Positions 34,221 through 45,532 of a DNA stretch of 64,000 nucleotides are shown in pieces. The stretch lies in assembly GCA_005765155.1 (NCBI GenBank), contig VCCP01000002.1:4278001-4342000 (forward strand), read 5' to 3'. The translations under genes and the position numbers were made by a program. The notes below the pieces were generated by a model. That model had not been told where the DNA came from. It worked only from the letters and a program-made list of their open reading frames with translations, and did not search any database. The first letter of the stretch is position 1. Each line of letters opens with the position of its first letter. The DNA is from Zelopaecilomyces penicillatus. Lineage: Eukaryota; Ascomycota; Sordariomycetes; Hypocreales; Pseudodiploosporaceae.

Positions 34221-34459
34221 GGCTACTACGGTGCTGGCTCTGCCAGAGCCATAATCCGAGGCACCAGTATTCCTTTGGTCTTGGTATTGATCCGTGATAC
34301 CAAGCTGATGGGTGATGCTGATGGTGGCGTCAGTCGTAAGTGATGATGAGAGTCACTCACATCCAATGGTCCGGTCCGGCCTGTACTAGGCGGCTGAAGA
34401 AATGGTGGTTGACGAAACGGAGTGGACCTGTGTCGTGGATGGATAAGACGAGGATATAA

Positions 34460-34770
34460 AGTTGGTGGACAGTCAAAACATTATCTCTTGTTTGCACTCT
34501 GGATGTTGTATGAAGGAGTGATTGAAGGAGTGAGACCCGATCGGACGGGAGGGCAGCGGGGCCGTAATCAGTTGGAACGGGCGGGTCTCAAAGAGCGGGA
34601 GCGACGAGCGAACGGGATGGCATCCTTGAAATAGAGAAAAGGGAGAAAGATGTGCTGAACTGAGCTGGATGAGGTATGATTGATGGGATGAAGGATTGGA
34701 GGAGGGAGGGTAGGAAGGGTTAAGGATGAAGAAGGGAGAGGGAGGGGGGTGTAAGAAGGCGTGTAAGAGG
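34460..34770 (-). promoter_or_regulatory. Pyrimidine-rich upstream region of the 7-TM gene
   Basis: On the minus strand this stretch is dominated by C and T (runs such as CCCTCCTCC and CTTCTTC), about 240-550 nt upstream of the ATG at 34220. Such CT-rich stretches often precede transcription starts in filamentous fungi. The 130-codon open frame across it has low-complexity Ser/Pro composition and is not called as a gene. Confidence 0.4.
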
Positions 34771-35760
34771 ACTGGGCAGCGGCAGTTGAGCCTCGGCGAT
34801 CTCACATCGCGAGGCTTCGCCGACTGAGGAGTTGAGACACACACCCTTCTATTCTTGGGGTCCATCCACTAGTAGCCGAAGAAGAGATCCAACTGGGAAG
34901 AATTGTAGGAAAAATCTCAGCCATCCCACCCACACAGAGCCCGCCGTGGGGCTGCCCTTGGCCTGGCTAACATGCAATTGCTGTGTTGGGTAATTAGAGT
35001 GGAAAACCCGTCAGCAGGCTAACAACGCGATGTGCAGGGAGCAGCAAGGGTCTCAATCCCACCCCATGCAGGTTATGCCGTGGAGCACACCACCTTTTAC
35101 CAAAGAGACGGTCGGCTACCGCTGATCCGCTAAGATAGTCTACTATGTATCTCCTCCTCCTCTCTCACTCTATCCGCGGAATGCTGGGAGTGAGTGGGCG
35201 TGCTTTGGATGCGACGAGGGTGATGCTTGGTGGTAAGGATTTGAGTTTGATGAGGAGGGATTGGGGGGGAGGGGGATGACGAGTTGGCCCACCAGCTCAG
35301 GGCTCCCATGCTGAGCGACAGCCGGGGAAAGGAACGAGAAGGTAGAGAGAATCAAGGAGCTGAAGCTGAGCTGACTGGATGAATGAATGAAGGATGGACA
35401 TGCCACCTATCACAGTGTGTGCAAGATGTGTAATCATCCATCTCGGCGGTGCGCGGGCCAGATCCAAGACCGAGATTCTTCAGCACACTTGTTTCGTCTC
35501 TCTCTCCATCTAGCCTCTTTTAGGTTAATACATCATCTTAGTTGTCCGTCCTATACATAAGAGCCACCTCTTGTTATGGCTGCTCCAGGCAGCGCACACG
35601 AGAAACCCCACGAGGCGCTTCAGCTAGGGAGGCTCGAGGACGTTGGGGCTCAGACATCAATGCTTTTCATATGTTTGATGTGATATTGATTGTTGGCGTG
35701 TTTTCCTTCTGCGGCGCATCCGAACAGACCGGCGGTTCCTTAAAATGAAACGGTTTTAGG

Positions 35761-35773
35761 GCGCGCGCGCGCG
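35761..35773. repeat. (GC)n run
   Basis: Thirteen alternating G and C bases, flanked by ordinary intergenic sequence. Alternating GC can adopt left-handed DNA, but no function is implied. Confidence 0.95.
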
Positions 35774-36316
35774 TTGTAAGACGACCAAGATAACCATTCT
35801 TGGAAAGGAACTTTGTTGAATGTGAAGCCCTCGAATGCTGTGGCCAATCCCCACACAGTGCTGCACTCTGTTACCGAGATGTGTCCAAACATGCGAACAA
35901 GAACATACCGCAAGTACTTCTTCATTTGCTTTTGTTGTTCCTGGGATGCGAAAACAGACAGAGGCAACAGAGCGAGAAACTAACCCCCCACGGGACCTGT
36001 CAGCCACGCATCTCTTTTTGAATTGATGGAATCATGCATAAACCAGGGACCAAACACTGACTGACGCCTTCTGCTCTCCCCATTTCTCCAGCCCCGGGAA
36101 CAACACCTACAGGATTGCAAAAGAAAGACATCCACACAAAAGGGGGGATGGGTCCCCATGCGATCAAAGTGCCTGCGTGGTCTTTGCGCACCCTGTCGAC
36201 GCCAAGCTAACCCATGACGAGCGCTGCAGGCGAATGCCGCACACACTTCTTATTGCTTGGATGCCAGCCTATCCCTCAAGAGGTAGTTGGGCCCAGTTTC
36301 AGTGGGTTGAGTGGAG

Positions 36317-36354
36317 GAAGAAGAAGAAGAAGAAGAAGAAGAAGATGAAGAAGA
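36317..36354. repeat. (GAA)n microsatellite
   Basis: About eight perfect GAA/AAG units followed by interrupted copies. It is intergenic. Confidence 0.95.
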
Positions 36355-38203
36355 GGCAGCTGTTGGTAAAGGCGCTCAACCCTACCTAGACTGCAGCTAA
36401 CAACTCAGCTGTCGGGTAGGTACGATACAGGCAAAAGATCGCTCGCCTATTCGTGCCCTGGTTACATGAATGGCTCGACTTCATTAGTTAATTAGTGCCA
36501 TTCCCTCGGCAACTTCAACCAATCCATCTCTCACGCCCTCAGGTTAACGCTTGCATTGCAGACAGCACTGAGAATAATGGCGCCGCTTGTGGCTTTGGGC
36601 GCTTTCAAAAGAGATATTGTCCCCCACAAGCTAGGAACAGTCATTGTTAACTTTGAGATGAGAACAGATTGATCAGTAACAATGTAATCCATTTTCTACA
36701 ATCTATATTAAAATTGGGTTTACTCAATTGAGATGGATCTGCTGCGTGTGGTTGCTCTCAGAAACACAACCACCACAGAGGAAAAAGGGAGCAATGCTGT
36801 CATGCAACAGCAACCACCCCCTGCAGATTAAATGACATGAACTGAACTGACAACCTGCACTCCAAATGATTGATAGCCCAGCTGCCTGGTTGGTGGAACG
36901 TTTATTTGGCACCCTGTTTGCAGCTGGAGTTGATTGCATCCAACCCCAGCCTGCATCACCTCACCAGCACGGTGGACAGTTTCCCCTGGCCATGCATCAT
37001 CCAACGGCGCTGCTCTTACCCACACTTGCATTTAATAGTGCTGGCAAGGTTATTACAAATAAGGATTTAAACATGTACAACTACCGGTAAAGGCAAGTGA
37101 TGTGTTAATTGGAGTTTTGCGTCCGGTGCCTGCGTATTGTACATAGCATGCCAATATCGAGAAAGAAGAAACCTCAAAGAAGGACACAGCCAGAACCATA
37201 TCATCGCCAATTCCACGTGTCAGACACTTTACCCATCAAATCGCACAGACACACCCACCCATCCACACACACACACCGGGGGCTCTGCTCACGGATACCC
37301 GTCGCTCCTAGTCCAGTAAATCGAATCGGCGTAATAGCGTGTGTTAAAGTGGCTTTGCTGGGTTCAAAACTGGTCCTCGTTGGGTCTACGAGTAGCTTCT
37401 TTCAGACCAGCCACGCACAAATCATCTACAGTACGGAATACGGAATCAGCAATGACATCCATCCTACTGCCGAACGGAACGGCTGATGGAGATGCCGTTC
37501 CTGAGCCCTAGTGGAGAAAATTTACCAAAGTTGAATTGATTACCCTCCCTGGCCGGAGAACCCCGAACAACTGAGTGGGTGGCTCTGTCAAGGCAACCCT
37601 TTTTTTTCGCGATCAGATGCATGTACGAGGAGGTTAGCACCAGTCACAACTGACCGAGATTCTCCCATAATCCCCGTTCCAACGACAGACAAATCAAATT
37701 ATTCCACCATCAACCTCATTACCTGTCCCGTTTATAAAAGTAAAAATAAAAATAGAAAAGTTTTTTGTTCAAAGACCTAGAACCTGCCGTCTTATGCAAA
37801 ATGCATGTCTCGCTACTCTCATCCAAATCTTATCTTACATTTGTCTCGCTCTGCCCGCTGCTGACAGACATGCAAATGCCCCCCCCCCCGACTGTCACAA
37901 TCGCACAACATTCATCGATCAATAGTCACGTCTGCTCTTTCTACTGACTGTCTCCTTTTTCTCACAAGGAAATAAAATAAGTAAAAAAAAAACAGTTCTC
38001 AGTAAGGTGCGGCGCTTTCCAGAAACGGTCGGGCAGCGATCGCCCACCCCTGGTTGGCCCATTGCAAGATCCTAATCCGGTTCGCTGACATTTGCTTTCT
38101 TTTTTTCTATTTCGTTCTTCTTTTCACCTCCCATTTTCAATGACATGTCGGGTCCATTGCTTCAATCCTCGTCAAGGGTTTTTTCAAACGCCCACCGGGG
38201 CGC

Positions 38204-38434
38204 TTATCTCAGGGTCCCCTGATCATGCATGAAATAAACTTGCCGAACTGTTGAACAACGCTTACCAGCCCACTCCCAAAGCTTTGACGGGTGATCCTCG
38301 ACACTCTGTATCAGCTTATTTTCCTCAGAGAACGCTAGCTCGGAAGAGCTTGGGTTGTAACTAAGGCACCTCTGAGCTATGTCGTATATAGATGTGAAGC
38401 TGTGCATATCGGAATTCCACTCCATGCTCACCAA
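38204..38434 (-). pseudogene. Possible orphan first exon of a broken gene
   Basis: From the ATG at 38434 the minus-strand frame encodes about 56 residues of well-mixed composition (DMHSFTSIYDIAQRC, then LIQSVEDHPSKLWEWAG), followed by a good splice donor, GTAAGCG, at about 38264. This resembles the short N-terminal exon of fungal proteins that begin with a conserved helical region before a variable C-terminal part. No continuing coding exon is visible toward lower coordinates, where the sequence turns to AT-rich and repeat-like DNA. I read it as a truncated remnant. A chance ORF is the alternative. Confidence 0.3.
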
Positions 38435-38932
38435 TTGCGATTACACTCGTGATACTTTGGATTCGTAAGCTTATATACGCGATTGTCGTCCAGCATCCCT
38501 TACAGGCTAGGTGCTATAACGAAACATTTCAGATCGCCTTACGCAATGTAATATGAGAAGACGTTGAAGATACACATTCAACAGGATTGCCATTCTGTTC
38601 GTTTCATGTCAAGAACTACATTATCTCACATTCTCAGGCACATAATCTTTCTTGCGCAGACATCGCCTGCAATGGTGTTGTCAAGACAAGATCTCTGGGC
38701 TACCACATTCAGTCATCAGTGATTTGAAAGTTCCCCCTCACTCAACCAGTTCCACAGTCTAAAAAGACTCACTCGGCAAATATATCAACTCCAAACCGTG
38801 TATGCGTGCCTCCCATTTGTGACTCTTGCCCTCCTCCATCGTGTGCCAGGGTGTAGATTCAACATCATTATTGCGCATAATCCACCTTCCCGCGCACTCC
38901 ACCCCCTGAGTTAACACGACATCTCCCAATAC

Positions 38933-40508
38933 CTAATTCGCCCAGATTCTCAACGACATGTCAACGCTACCGGTCGCGATGACGCAGCGAATTTGTTTGT
39001 CCAAGGATTCCGCTCCTTTCTTCGTTGTCAACCCCTCGGATTCGTGATTCTGCCCTGTTGTGCCGTTTCCAACAGGACCATCTTTGGAGATCACGGGAGC
39101 CCATCGCAGACAGCTGATAAAGTGCCCGTGAGCCTCGCCTAGTACGCGGACACACTTGCCATCCTGGCTAAGATCCCAGCATCGCAATGACTTGTCGTCT
39201 GCCACAGAGAGCAGATACTTGCCACCGGGGTGGAAAACAACAGCGGTGATCCAGTTATCATGGCCAATTAGTGTTTTGATGCATGTGCCCCTCGCATCCC
39301 ATAACCTGATCGTTTTGTCTCGAGATCCTGTCGCCATGAACTCTGCACTGCTGGTTGCTGGTGGCGGTTTCTTTAATCCAGCTAAAGTAGCTAGATGCTG
39401 ATACGCGGTTGGTGGTGCAAACGCACAGCATTGAACCACGTTCTCGTGGCCAAGCATCAAGACCTTGCTTTCTGGGTTTGGCATGGACAGCTCCCACAGC
39501 CGAGCGGATTGGTCGTTGCCAGCCGACAGAAGGAAATTTCCGTCCATTGACGGACATACGTCTCGAACCCATCCTGCATGACCATTCAATGTCTTGACGC
39601 AATAGCCCGTTGTAGTGTCCCAAATCTTTAGCGTCTTGTCGCCGCTTGCACTGACAAGCATGTTTCCGGATGAGAAAGCTCCACTAGCACCAGAAGGAAT
39701 AAATCGAACAGCATCAACGCTGTGGTCGTGACCTGATAACGTTCGAATGTTCTTATATGCGTCTGTTGGATCCCAGAGCTTGATCGTAAGATCCGAGCTG
39801 CAAGACGCTAGCAGAACAGCATTCTTTGAGCCACCATAGTCGACATCCCGCACAGCTCTAGTGTGACCCTTGATAGTCTGTTCCAGATCCCCTAGTTCCC
39901 AATCCCATATCTTAATCGTGCAATCATCGGATCCGGATGCTACAGAGGAGAACCTCGGATGGAAGGCGACGCAATTGATAGACTCTCGATGAGATTCCAG
40001 GGTGTGTCTGGAAGGGAATTTCGGTAGCCAGGAAGCAGGATCCTTGTTTCGGTTGGACAGTGAAGTCGGTGTTGCGTTGTCTAGTTCACTTTGTAGTGCG
40101 GAATTCCGTGAATCAAGATCCATGATCTGAGATCGCAACGCTTTGTTAGATTGTTGCCCAAAAAAGCTGCGGACTCTGTCAAGGTAAACGGACATGCCTT
40201 TTTCTGTAAGCGGACGATACTCGTCCATTTCTTCTCCAGAAGCGTCTCATACTTCTTCATGGTTGCTACGTCGAACACATCCTCGCTTAGGCTCAACTCC
40301 TCCCTGAGCGCGGCGGCGGTGTTGGGGAGGTTGTTCGCTGCAAGGTAGGCTATTATAGACTTGTGCCTTGAGATCCGAGGTCAGCGGCTTAGGTTCGATG
40401 ATGGAGCTGGATGGCCATTCCATCTCTTCCAAATCGGTAGAGCGATAAAGGGGGGGGGGCTAGCACTCACAGTTCTTCGGCCTGCCGAGCAGGCAAAGTA
40501 CGGCTCAT
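38933..40508 (-). CDS. PAC1: Nuclear distribution protein LIS1/PAC1 (nudF)
   Basis: Exons 40508-40471, 40366-40198 and 40126-38933 give 466 aa. The first exon encodes MSRTLPARQAEEL. Exon 2 carries the LisH dimerisation motif (IIAYLAANNLPNTAAALREEL) and the start of the coiled coil. Exon 3 carries the rest of the coiled coil and seven WD40 repeats with clear GH..WD pairs (GHTRAVRD..KLWD, GHDHSVDA..KIWD, GHENVVQC..RLWD, GHDNWITA..RCWD), the last ending in LRIWAN. LIS1 binds the dynein motor domain with NudE/Ndl1 and is needed for nuclear migration and hyphal growth. Intron 2 begins with GC instead of GT (AAG/GCATGT) and has a good TCTAACAAAG branch region. Domain order and length are those of other filamentous fungi. 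Confidence 0.95.
40127..40197 (-). other. GC-AG intron in LIS1
   Basis: A 71-nt intron with donor AAG/GCATGT, branch-like CTAAC and acceptor CTCAG. Removing it joins LQKK to IMDLDSRN in phase 0, as in LIS1 proteins generally. No GT donor nearby gives the family sequence, so the GC donor is required unless the base is a sequencing error. Confidence 0.8.
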
Positions 40509-41227
40509 CCTAACGGTTTCGGGGTTGCGCCTCTGGCCATTTGTCAGCCCTGCGCAGCTCCAGACGAAGGACTAGAAGCCGCACTTGACGCTGGACATGA
40601 ATTGGTCGTGCCTTTCTCGCGGCAGTAAAGGGGGGGCGGTCTGGGCCAAGGTGGGATGTTGAGACTGGCGTCGAGGTTAAAGGTCTGGGCGGTGGCGGGC
40701 CCGGTTTGAAATAATTTATGGTTGGGCTGCGCTGCAGGGGCGGCTCAAGCAGCAAAGATTGGGTGGTTTTCTGGAGAGTTTGTAGACCAATGCTTTGGGT
40801 AGACGTATAATAGTGATTGTCGTGAGCATAGACAGCAATCATGAGCTTTCGTTTCCATACGCTTTGGCAATCATCTTGTCGCCAGCTCCCCAAACAAGTG
40901 GTGCGTCAGTGAGTAGCACGTGACCTGGCTTCCGGCCCAATGTCCCACTAAAGATGCCGTCACGGTTTGTGTCCTCTCGCCATCAATTCACTGAACAGAA
41001 AAACACACAATTATGGAGTTTAGAGTTTGCCTATTTTGTGACAGTTTCAATATTTCTGGCTCTGCTATTCGCCAAACTATGATATCATAAAAACATTATA
41101 CGCCGCCGGCCGTCCTGAACGCCATTTTTTCCCACCCATGTCTTCATTCCGTGGGTATTTTTTTCAGATTACCCAAACAACAAGATAGTGAATATCCATT
41201 CATCATGACAAATCGTTATTAAGGGAG
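40509..41227. other. Intergenic region
   Basis: Upstream region of LIS1 and 3' flank of the four-TM gene. A minus-strand open frame at 40510-40893 is proline/serine-rich and runs through the LIS1 leader; it is not supported as a gene. Confidence 0.5.
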
Positions 41228-42411
41228 TCATTCTCGCTGCCATCTGGGCTCTGCTACGTCAACTTCCTGTGGTACAGCTGGGCCGCGGTGTTGTTCGTAA
41301 TCGTCTCCGATGCTGACCCTGCGATTCTGCCCGAGCAAAGCGTCCTGGTCCGTTGGGCGGCGGTTCGCCCCATCTGCAACGTCGCCCTCCTCTTCCGGGA
41401 CGGCCACGAGCACATGGTCGGCGGACCAGCTGACACCCCTGGAGAAACTCGGTCCCCGGGTGCGAGAATTGGCTAGATCCCCTAGAGCTTCACCTGGAGG
41501 GCTTGTACGACCAATGCCTCTTTCTGCATCCCCCTTCATGTTGGTGGACCCGCGGCGATTGAGATATTCATCAAATTGTGTATCCCGCTCATGACTATAT
41601 CGCCTTGATTGCTCCAAAGAATTCATCGGCACTGGATCGTTGATTGACCCGATACTGAGGCGGGCCGATCCAAAAGATCCCCTCTTATTTATCGATATTT
41701 GTCCGCTAAGCTTGCTGGAGTACGAGTTGTCGCGCTGCAATCCGTCGTTGAAACCATACGGTTTGACGTTGACAGGATGTTGATAATCGTCGTACGTGGA
41801 CAAGCGACGGTAAGCACGAATGGTATAGATGGCGAGCGCGATGGCAGTAGCCCTATATCGACGATTAGAACAGAGTCTTTTTGGCTATCAGATGCAGCAT
41901 GGAATGAATAGGTACTCACATAAGGGCACAGTCTAGGCCAAGGGCAACCAGGGAATAGTGGGCATCCCTTCGCTGCACGTATATTACCACGTCCAAGGCT
42001 AGAATAGCCGAAGCGCATGTCAACTTGATGACATGGGTGAACAGCATCGTCCATGGCGTCAAAGCCTCGGCGACATATCTTCCAATCTCGAAAAATGTGC
42101 AGAGTGCAATTATGAAGGAGAGCCCAATGTTGGTGGTTTCCCATCTACACACAAAAAGTCAATGTCTCTGCTCTGCGTAGGTCGAAATTGGGGCTTCTAT
42201 ATGAGGGACGTCTTGCTTACACGAACTCAATAACGGGCTTTTTCCCAGCACCTTTTCTATCCTTGTAATGAGAGAGTGTGTCTCCGAGTCTCCAGGCAAA
42301 AAGTCCCATCAAGGCCATGGACAGGCTGAGCTGTAGTCCCCAAAGAGGACCCAGCAATCTGAGCCTCCATTTCGCGCGTTGGAATTGCGCCTGCGCTCTG
42401 TGGTTGGCCAT
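41228..42411 (-). CDS. Four-TM membrane protein with polar C-terminal tail
   Basis: Exons 42411-42221, 42144-41920 and 41852-41228 give 346 aa; both junctions are phase 2 with GTAAGC and GTGAGT donors. Four hydrophobic segments fill the first 150 residues: LLGPLWGLQLSLSMALMGLF, IGLSFIIALCTFFEIG, VIKLTCASAILALDVVIYV and LDCALMATAIALAIYTI. The remaining 190 residues are hydrophilic, rich in Ser, Arg, Gly and Asp, and probably cytosolic with many potential phosphorylation sites. The general plan resembles MARVEL-like or related fungal four-TM proteins, but I see no diagnostic motif and do not assign a family. It is a neighbour of LIS1, transcribed in the same direction, with no sign of co-regulation. 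Confidence 0.75.
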
Positions 42412-44230
42412 CTTTGGCGTCGTTCAGTTGAGTTGTGCTTGCTTAAAAAGTTGGCTTTGATATCAGGGCTAGTGTTAAGCCGTATCCCATATCCCGTAAA
42501 CCTCGAGCGAGTATGTGTAGTTGCTGTGCACCAAGCGGTCCGTATTGGAAATGTGTAATCGGTCTTAAATTCGTCTCGTTTCGTTGCTCACACCACTTTT
42601 GACCTTTACTCAAGCTTGGAAAACCGATCTAACAAAATCATTCACCCGTCCTTTTGGTGTGGGCTGGTGGCCATTTATATGAATCTCACATCAGTCCAGG
42701 TCGCCCAACCCCCATGCTTCTCTCCCTTCTCCAGCACGCTGCAGGAACGCCATATTGGATCTGCCAGACATCACTGGCCCGGTCATGGGCATCAGTGCCT
42801 ACAACCTAGTGAGCATTACCTTAATCTTAGCTGCTCCATCGCGTGGCTTCCGCTTCATGGGCAGTAGACCGGGGCGCTACTCATTACACTCATCCATTAC
42901 AGCACAAGCTTGACGCGGGGTTTTGGGTCATTTGCGGCTGAAGGCAAGCTGAGCTGGTGTTGGGAGCCGTAGTGTGCCTGCAAAGCCCTGTAAATGGCTT
43001 CAACCGTGGCTGACCAGGCGCATTTTCCAGCGATCTGCAGTTAACCTGCTTCACCTCTCCGCTGCCCCAACCCTGCCCATTGGCCCGTCACAGCTATTGA
43101 TTGTCTTGTGGGCTTGCATCCATCGCATATAGTTTGCAGGGTGCAGGAAGCCTCTGCCAGGCGGTAGTCCCGCCAGCACTTCTCCCATGTGCACCTATCT
43201 TACATCATAGTACCACTATCTGAAGGACGCCGTCAAGCTTCGAGGCTCAAGAATGGCAGAATAACCAGCCTGGTCAGTGATTGTTTATGACGCCAGTTAC
43301 CCTCTCATTTGCTCATCCTCTGATGTATGTCAGACAGACATTCTAACAAAGTCAGAATGAATGGTGCGTTTCCCTGTGAGATCGCTGACGGCACCAGGAC
43401 GCCCTGTCTGGCAAGGCTAAATTCGGGCACACCCGACAGGAGATTGGTGAAGTATTGCTCCGCTACTCAGCCTTGGGCTAATAACAGTTCGCACCACAAC
43501 TTACAAGGACCACCCCAAGCGAGCCTGACCGCTTCCATTTGCAGCATTAGACGGATCCTGTGGGATGCTCGTGAGGCAGTGCGAAGATCTTTTTGCGCGC
43601 GGATGTGAAGCTTCTCCGCGCGGCTACTCATTGATTGCTATGTAGCGTCTATGGCGGTTCCTAATTCGCATTCATCGATCCCACTTCTCGTCTAAGTGAC
43701 TGGAAATGCTTTTCACCTACATCATGCGAGTCAGCCAGTTCTTCGGACTTCCACATTCTACATATAAATCCGAACAAGAGATATTAATAATTTAATAATG
43801 GGCACATCAAAAAAAGACACTTCTCGGGTGTTTGGGGCCCGAAAACCTAAGCTCTCTCTGACGTGAGCGCCTGGAATTTTCGAAACATTTGCTTATGGTA
43901 CACGTAGATAACAAGCAACTTTGTTGGAGCAAACGACTCAGCGCGCCTTTTTCTAGGCAATAGACTGCTATCTTTATTGGATGAAAGTATTCGTCTATTT
44001 CTACTAAAGCTATTTCCAAGTAACCCTTTAGCAAACACTGCAAATCCAGAGTCCTCATGTTTTCAGAGAACCGCAGCAAACAATAATCGCCATCACTTTC
44101 AAAGCCAGAAGGAGCCAATTTCTCCCGTCATGTCTTGGAATTTTAAAAGAAAACGTGCCCTTAAAATAGATTTTCGCTATACCGTCGTGTGTTTAGATTA
44201 TATCGTAGGTTGTGGTCGGCCAAAGCCTTC
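42412..44230. other. Intergenic region (1.8 kb)
   Basis: Upstream region of the four-TM gene and 3' flank of the small secreted gene at 44231-44493. No frame has protein character. Nothing else is recognised. Confidence 0.5.
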
Positions 44231-44493
44231 CTACTTGCGACCTGGGTTGCCAGGCTGGTGCACATTGGCGGTATTGAAAGGGACGACATTGCCGCTGGCA
44301 TCCGACATGGCAGCAGCGTTGACATCAACAGTTTGACGTCTGACGTTGCTCACGCGGGCTATTGTTTGCATCAGTCAGACAGGTCTGTCGGGAATGGAGG
44401 CCCCCAAGTAGATGCATGCTTGTCAGACTTACCGTGGGGCATCGCCATGGCAGCGGCGGCAACAGACAAAATGGCGAGGATGGAGAACTGCAT
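44231..44493 (-). CDS. Tiny secreted propeptide-like protein (62 aa)
   Basis: Exons 44493-44433 and 44358-44231 give 62 aa. The 74-nt intron has a GTAAGT donor, a CTGAC branch-like word and an ATAG acceptor, and joins in phase 1. An 18-residue signal peptide (MQFSILAILSVAAAAMAM) is followed by a short segment ending in VRR, a possible Kex2-type dibasic site, and then an about 33-residue Asn/Val-rich peptide ending NPGRK with no cysteine. The unspliced frame would instead stop after 40 residues from this ATG. The signal peptide, the good splice sites and the composition support a real gene. It could be a secreted peptide, a cell-wall-associated peptide or an effector. I recognise no family. 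Confidence 0.6.
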
Positions 44494-45532
44494 ATTTGCG
44501 GCGGTTATATTTAGAACTTGGAGTTTCTTGAAACAGTATCGTAATAGAGCGAATGTGATAAAGTCGGCCGGCGACAAGGTAGAGACAGAAGGAAAGTAGT
44601 GACTGATTGTTGGTGGCACAGAAAGGCAAGTGAGAGAATGTCTGGATCAAGCAAGCGAGTGGGAGAGGGGCTCGATGACAGTATATATGGGAGGATCCCA
44701 CCCTCTGTAGCACTATTGTCATCTCATTCGAACCATCCGGTGTCCGGACTTCGGGATCGATCCCGATATAGCCACAAGAGTTGAGACTGGGCTGCAGAGT
44801 CCCAAACAACAGACGTGTCGCCCAGGAACCATCGTGGCTGATTTGGGTTCTGAGGGGCCGGCGTTTATCATGCAAGGTGCAACGCCTTGGCAAAGGGCGC
44901 CTCTCACAGGCACGAAGCACCCTCTGTTTGTTGCTTGTAAGCAATGAAGCAGTCCTGCGCCCAGATTAGGTCCCAAGATGCGGATTGCCCCTGGCGCTGG
45001 CAGGCTGTTGCAGGTTCTGGGTTCGGGAGGCGTCTGAAACGCAGGCGTGCTTCAAGATGCCGGACCCGCTATCGATGTTGGATTTGGGGTTACAGGTTGA
45101 CAGGATGTGGAAAGGAGGGAGGAGGCGCACGCCACCGGGACGTTGCATCGTCGCATGTTCCTGTATCTCATGTATTTGCGGAAGCGCGGATGACAGACCA
45201 AGGTAGCAGGTTATTTTCATTTTCAGACGAAACTGCAGATACGAAGTGCCGTCGCAATGTGTACTGATGTTACAGTTGGTGTTTATGCTCACCTCACTGT
45301 AACCCGATTGCATAGGAGGTTTACCGCTTGCGCACCACTGTAACGCCTTGAAACCCCACCAAAGGCTACCTACGCTGGGCATTGCTTCCGTCAGGACTGG
45401 AAACATTCCTCCTCCTTTCTCCCCCAGCATTAGAACTTTGGAAGATTCCATCTACAAAGTTTCAAGGCTACTGTACATCCTACCAAGCGCTCTATTGACT
45501 GCCTACCTACTTCATACACACCTTGTTTATTA
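44494..45532. other. Intergenic region
   Basis: Upstream region of the small secreted gene and 3' flank of the transporter. Overlapping open frames on both strands (44429-45451) are not protein-like. A TATATA word at 44679-44684 lies about 190 nt upstream of the small secreted gene. Confidence 0.5.

Larger units (their letters stand above)
34221..38932. other. Long gene-poor region with one possible gene fragment
   Basis: Pyrimidine-rich (minus-strand sense) leader-like sequence at about 34460-34770 and again at about 35160-35400, a (GC)n run (35761-35773) and an AAG repeat (36317-36354). Apart from the fragment at 38204-38434 no frame has protein character. Confidence 0.5.

Noticed and set aside
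34473..34865. 130-codon minus-strand Ser/Pro-rich frame
   Set aside because: It is a translation of the pyrimidine-rich leader of the 7-TM gene and has no protein-like features.
43977..44336. 119-codon plus-strand frame
   Set aside because: It runs antisense over exon 2 of the small secreted gene at 44231-44493, which has better splice and signal-peptide support.
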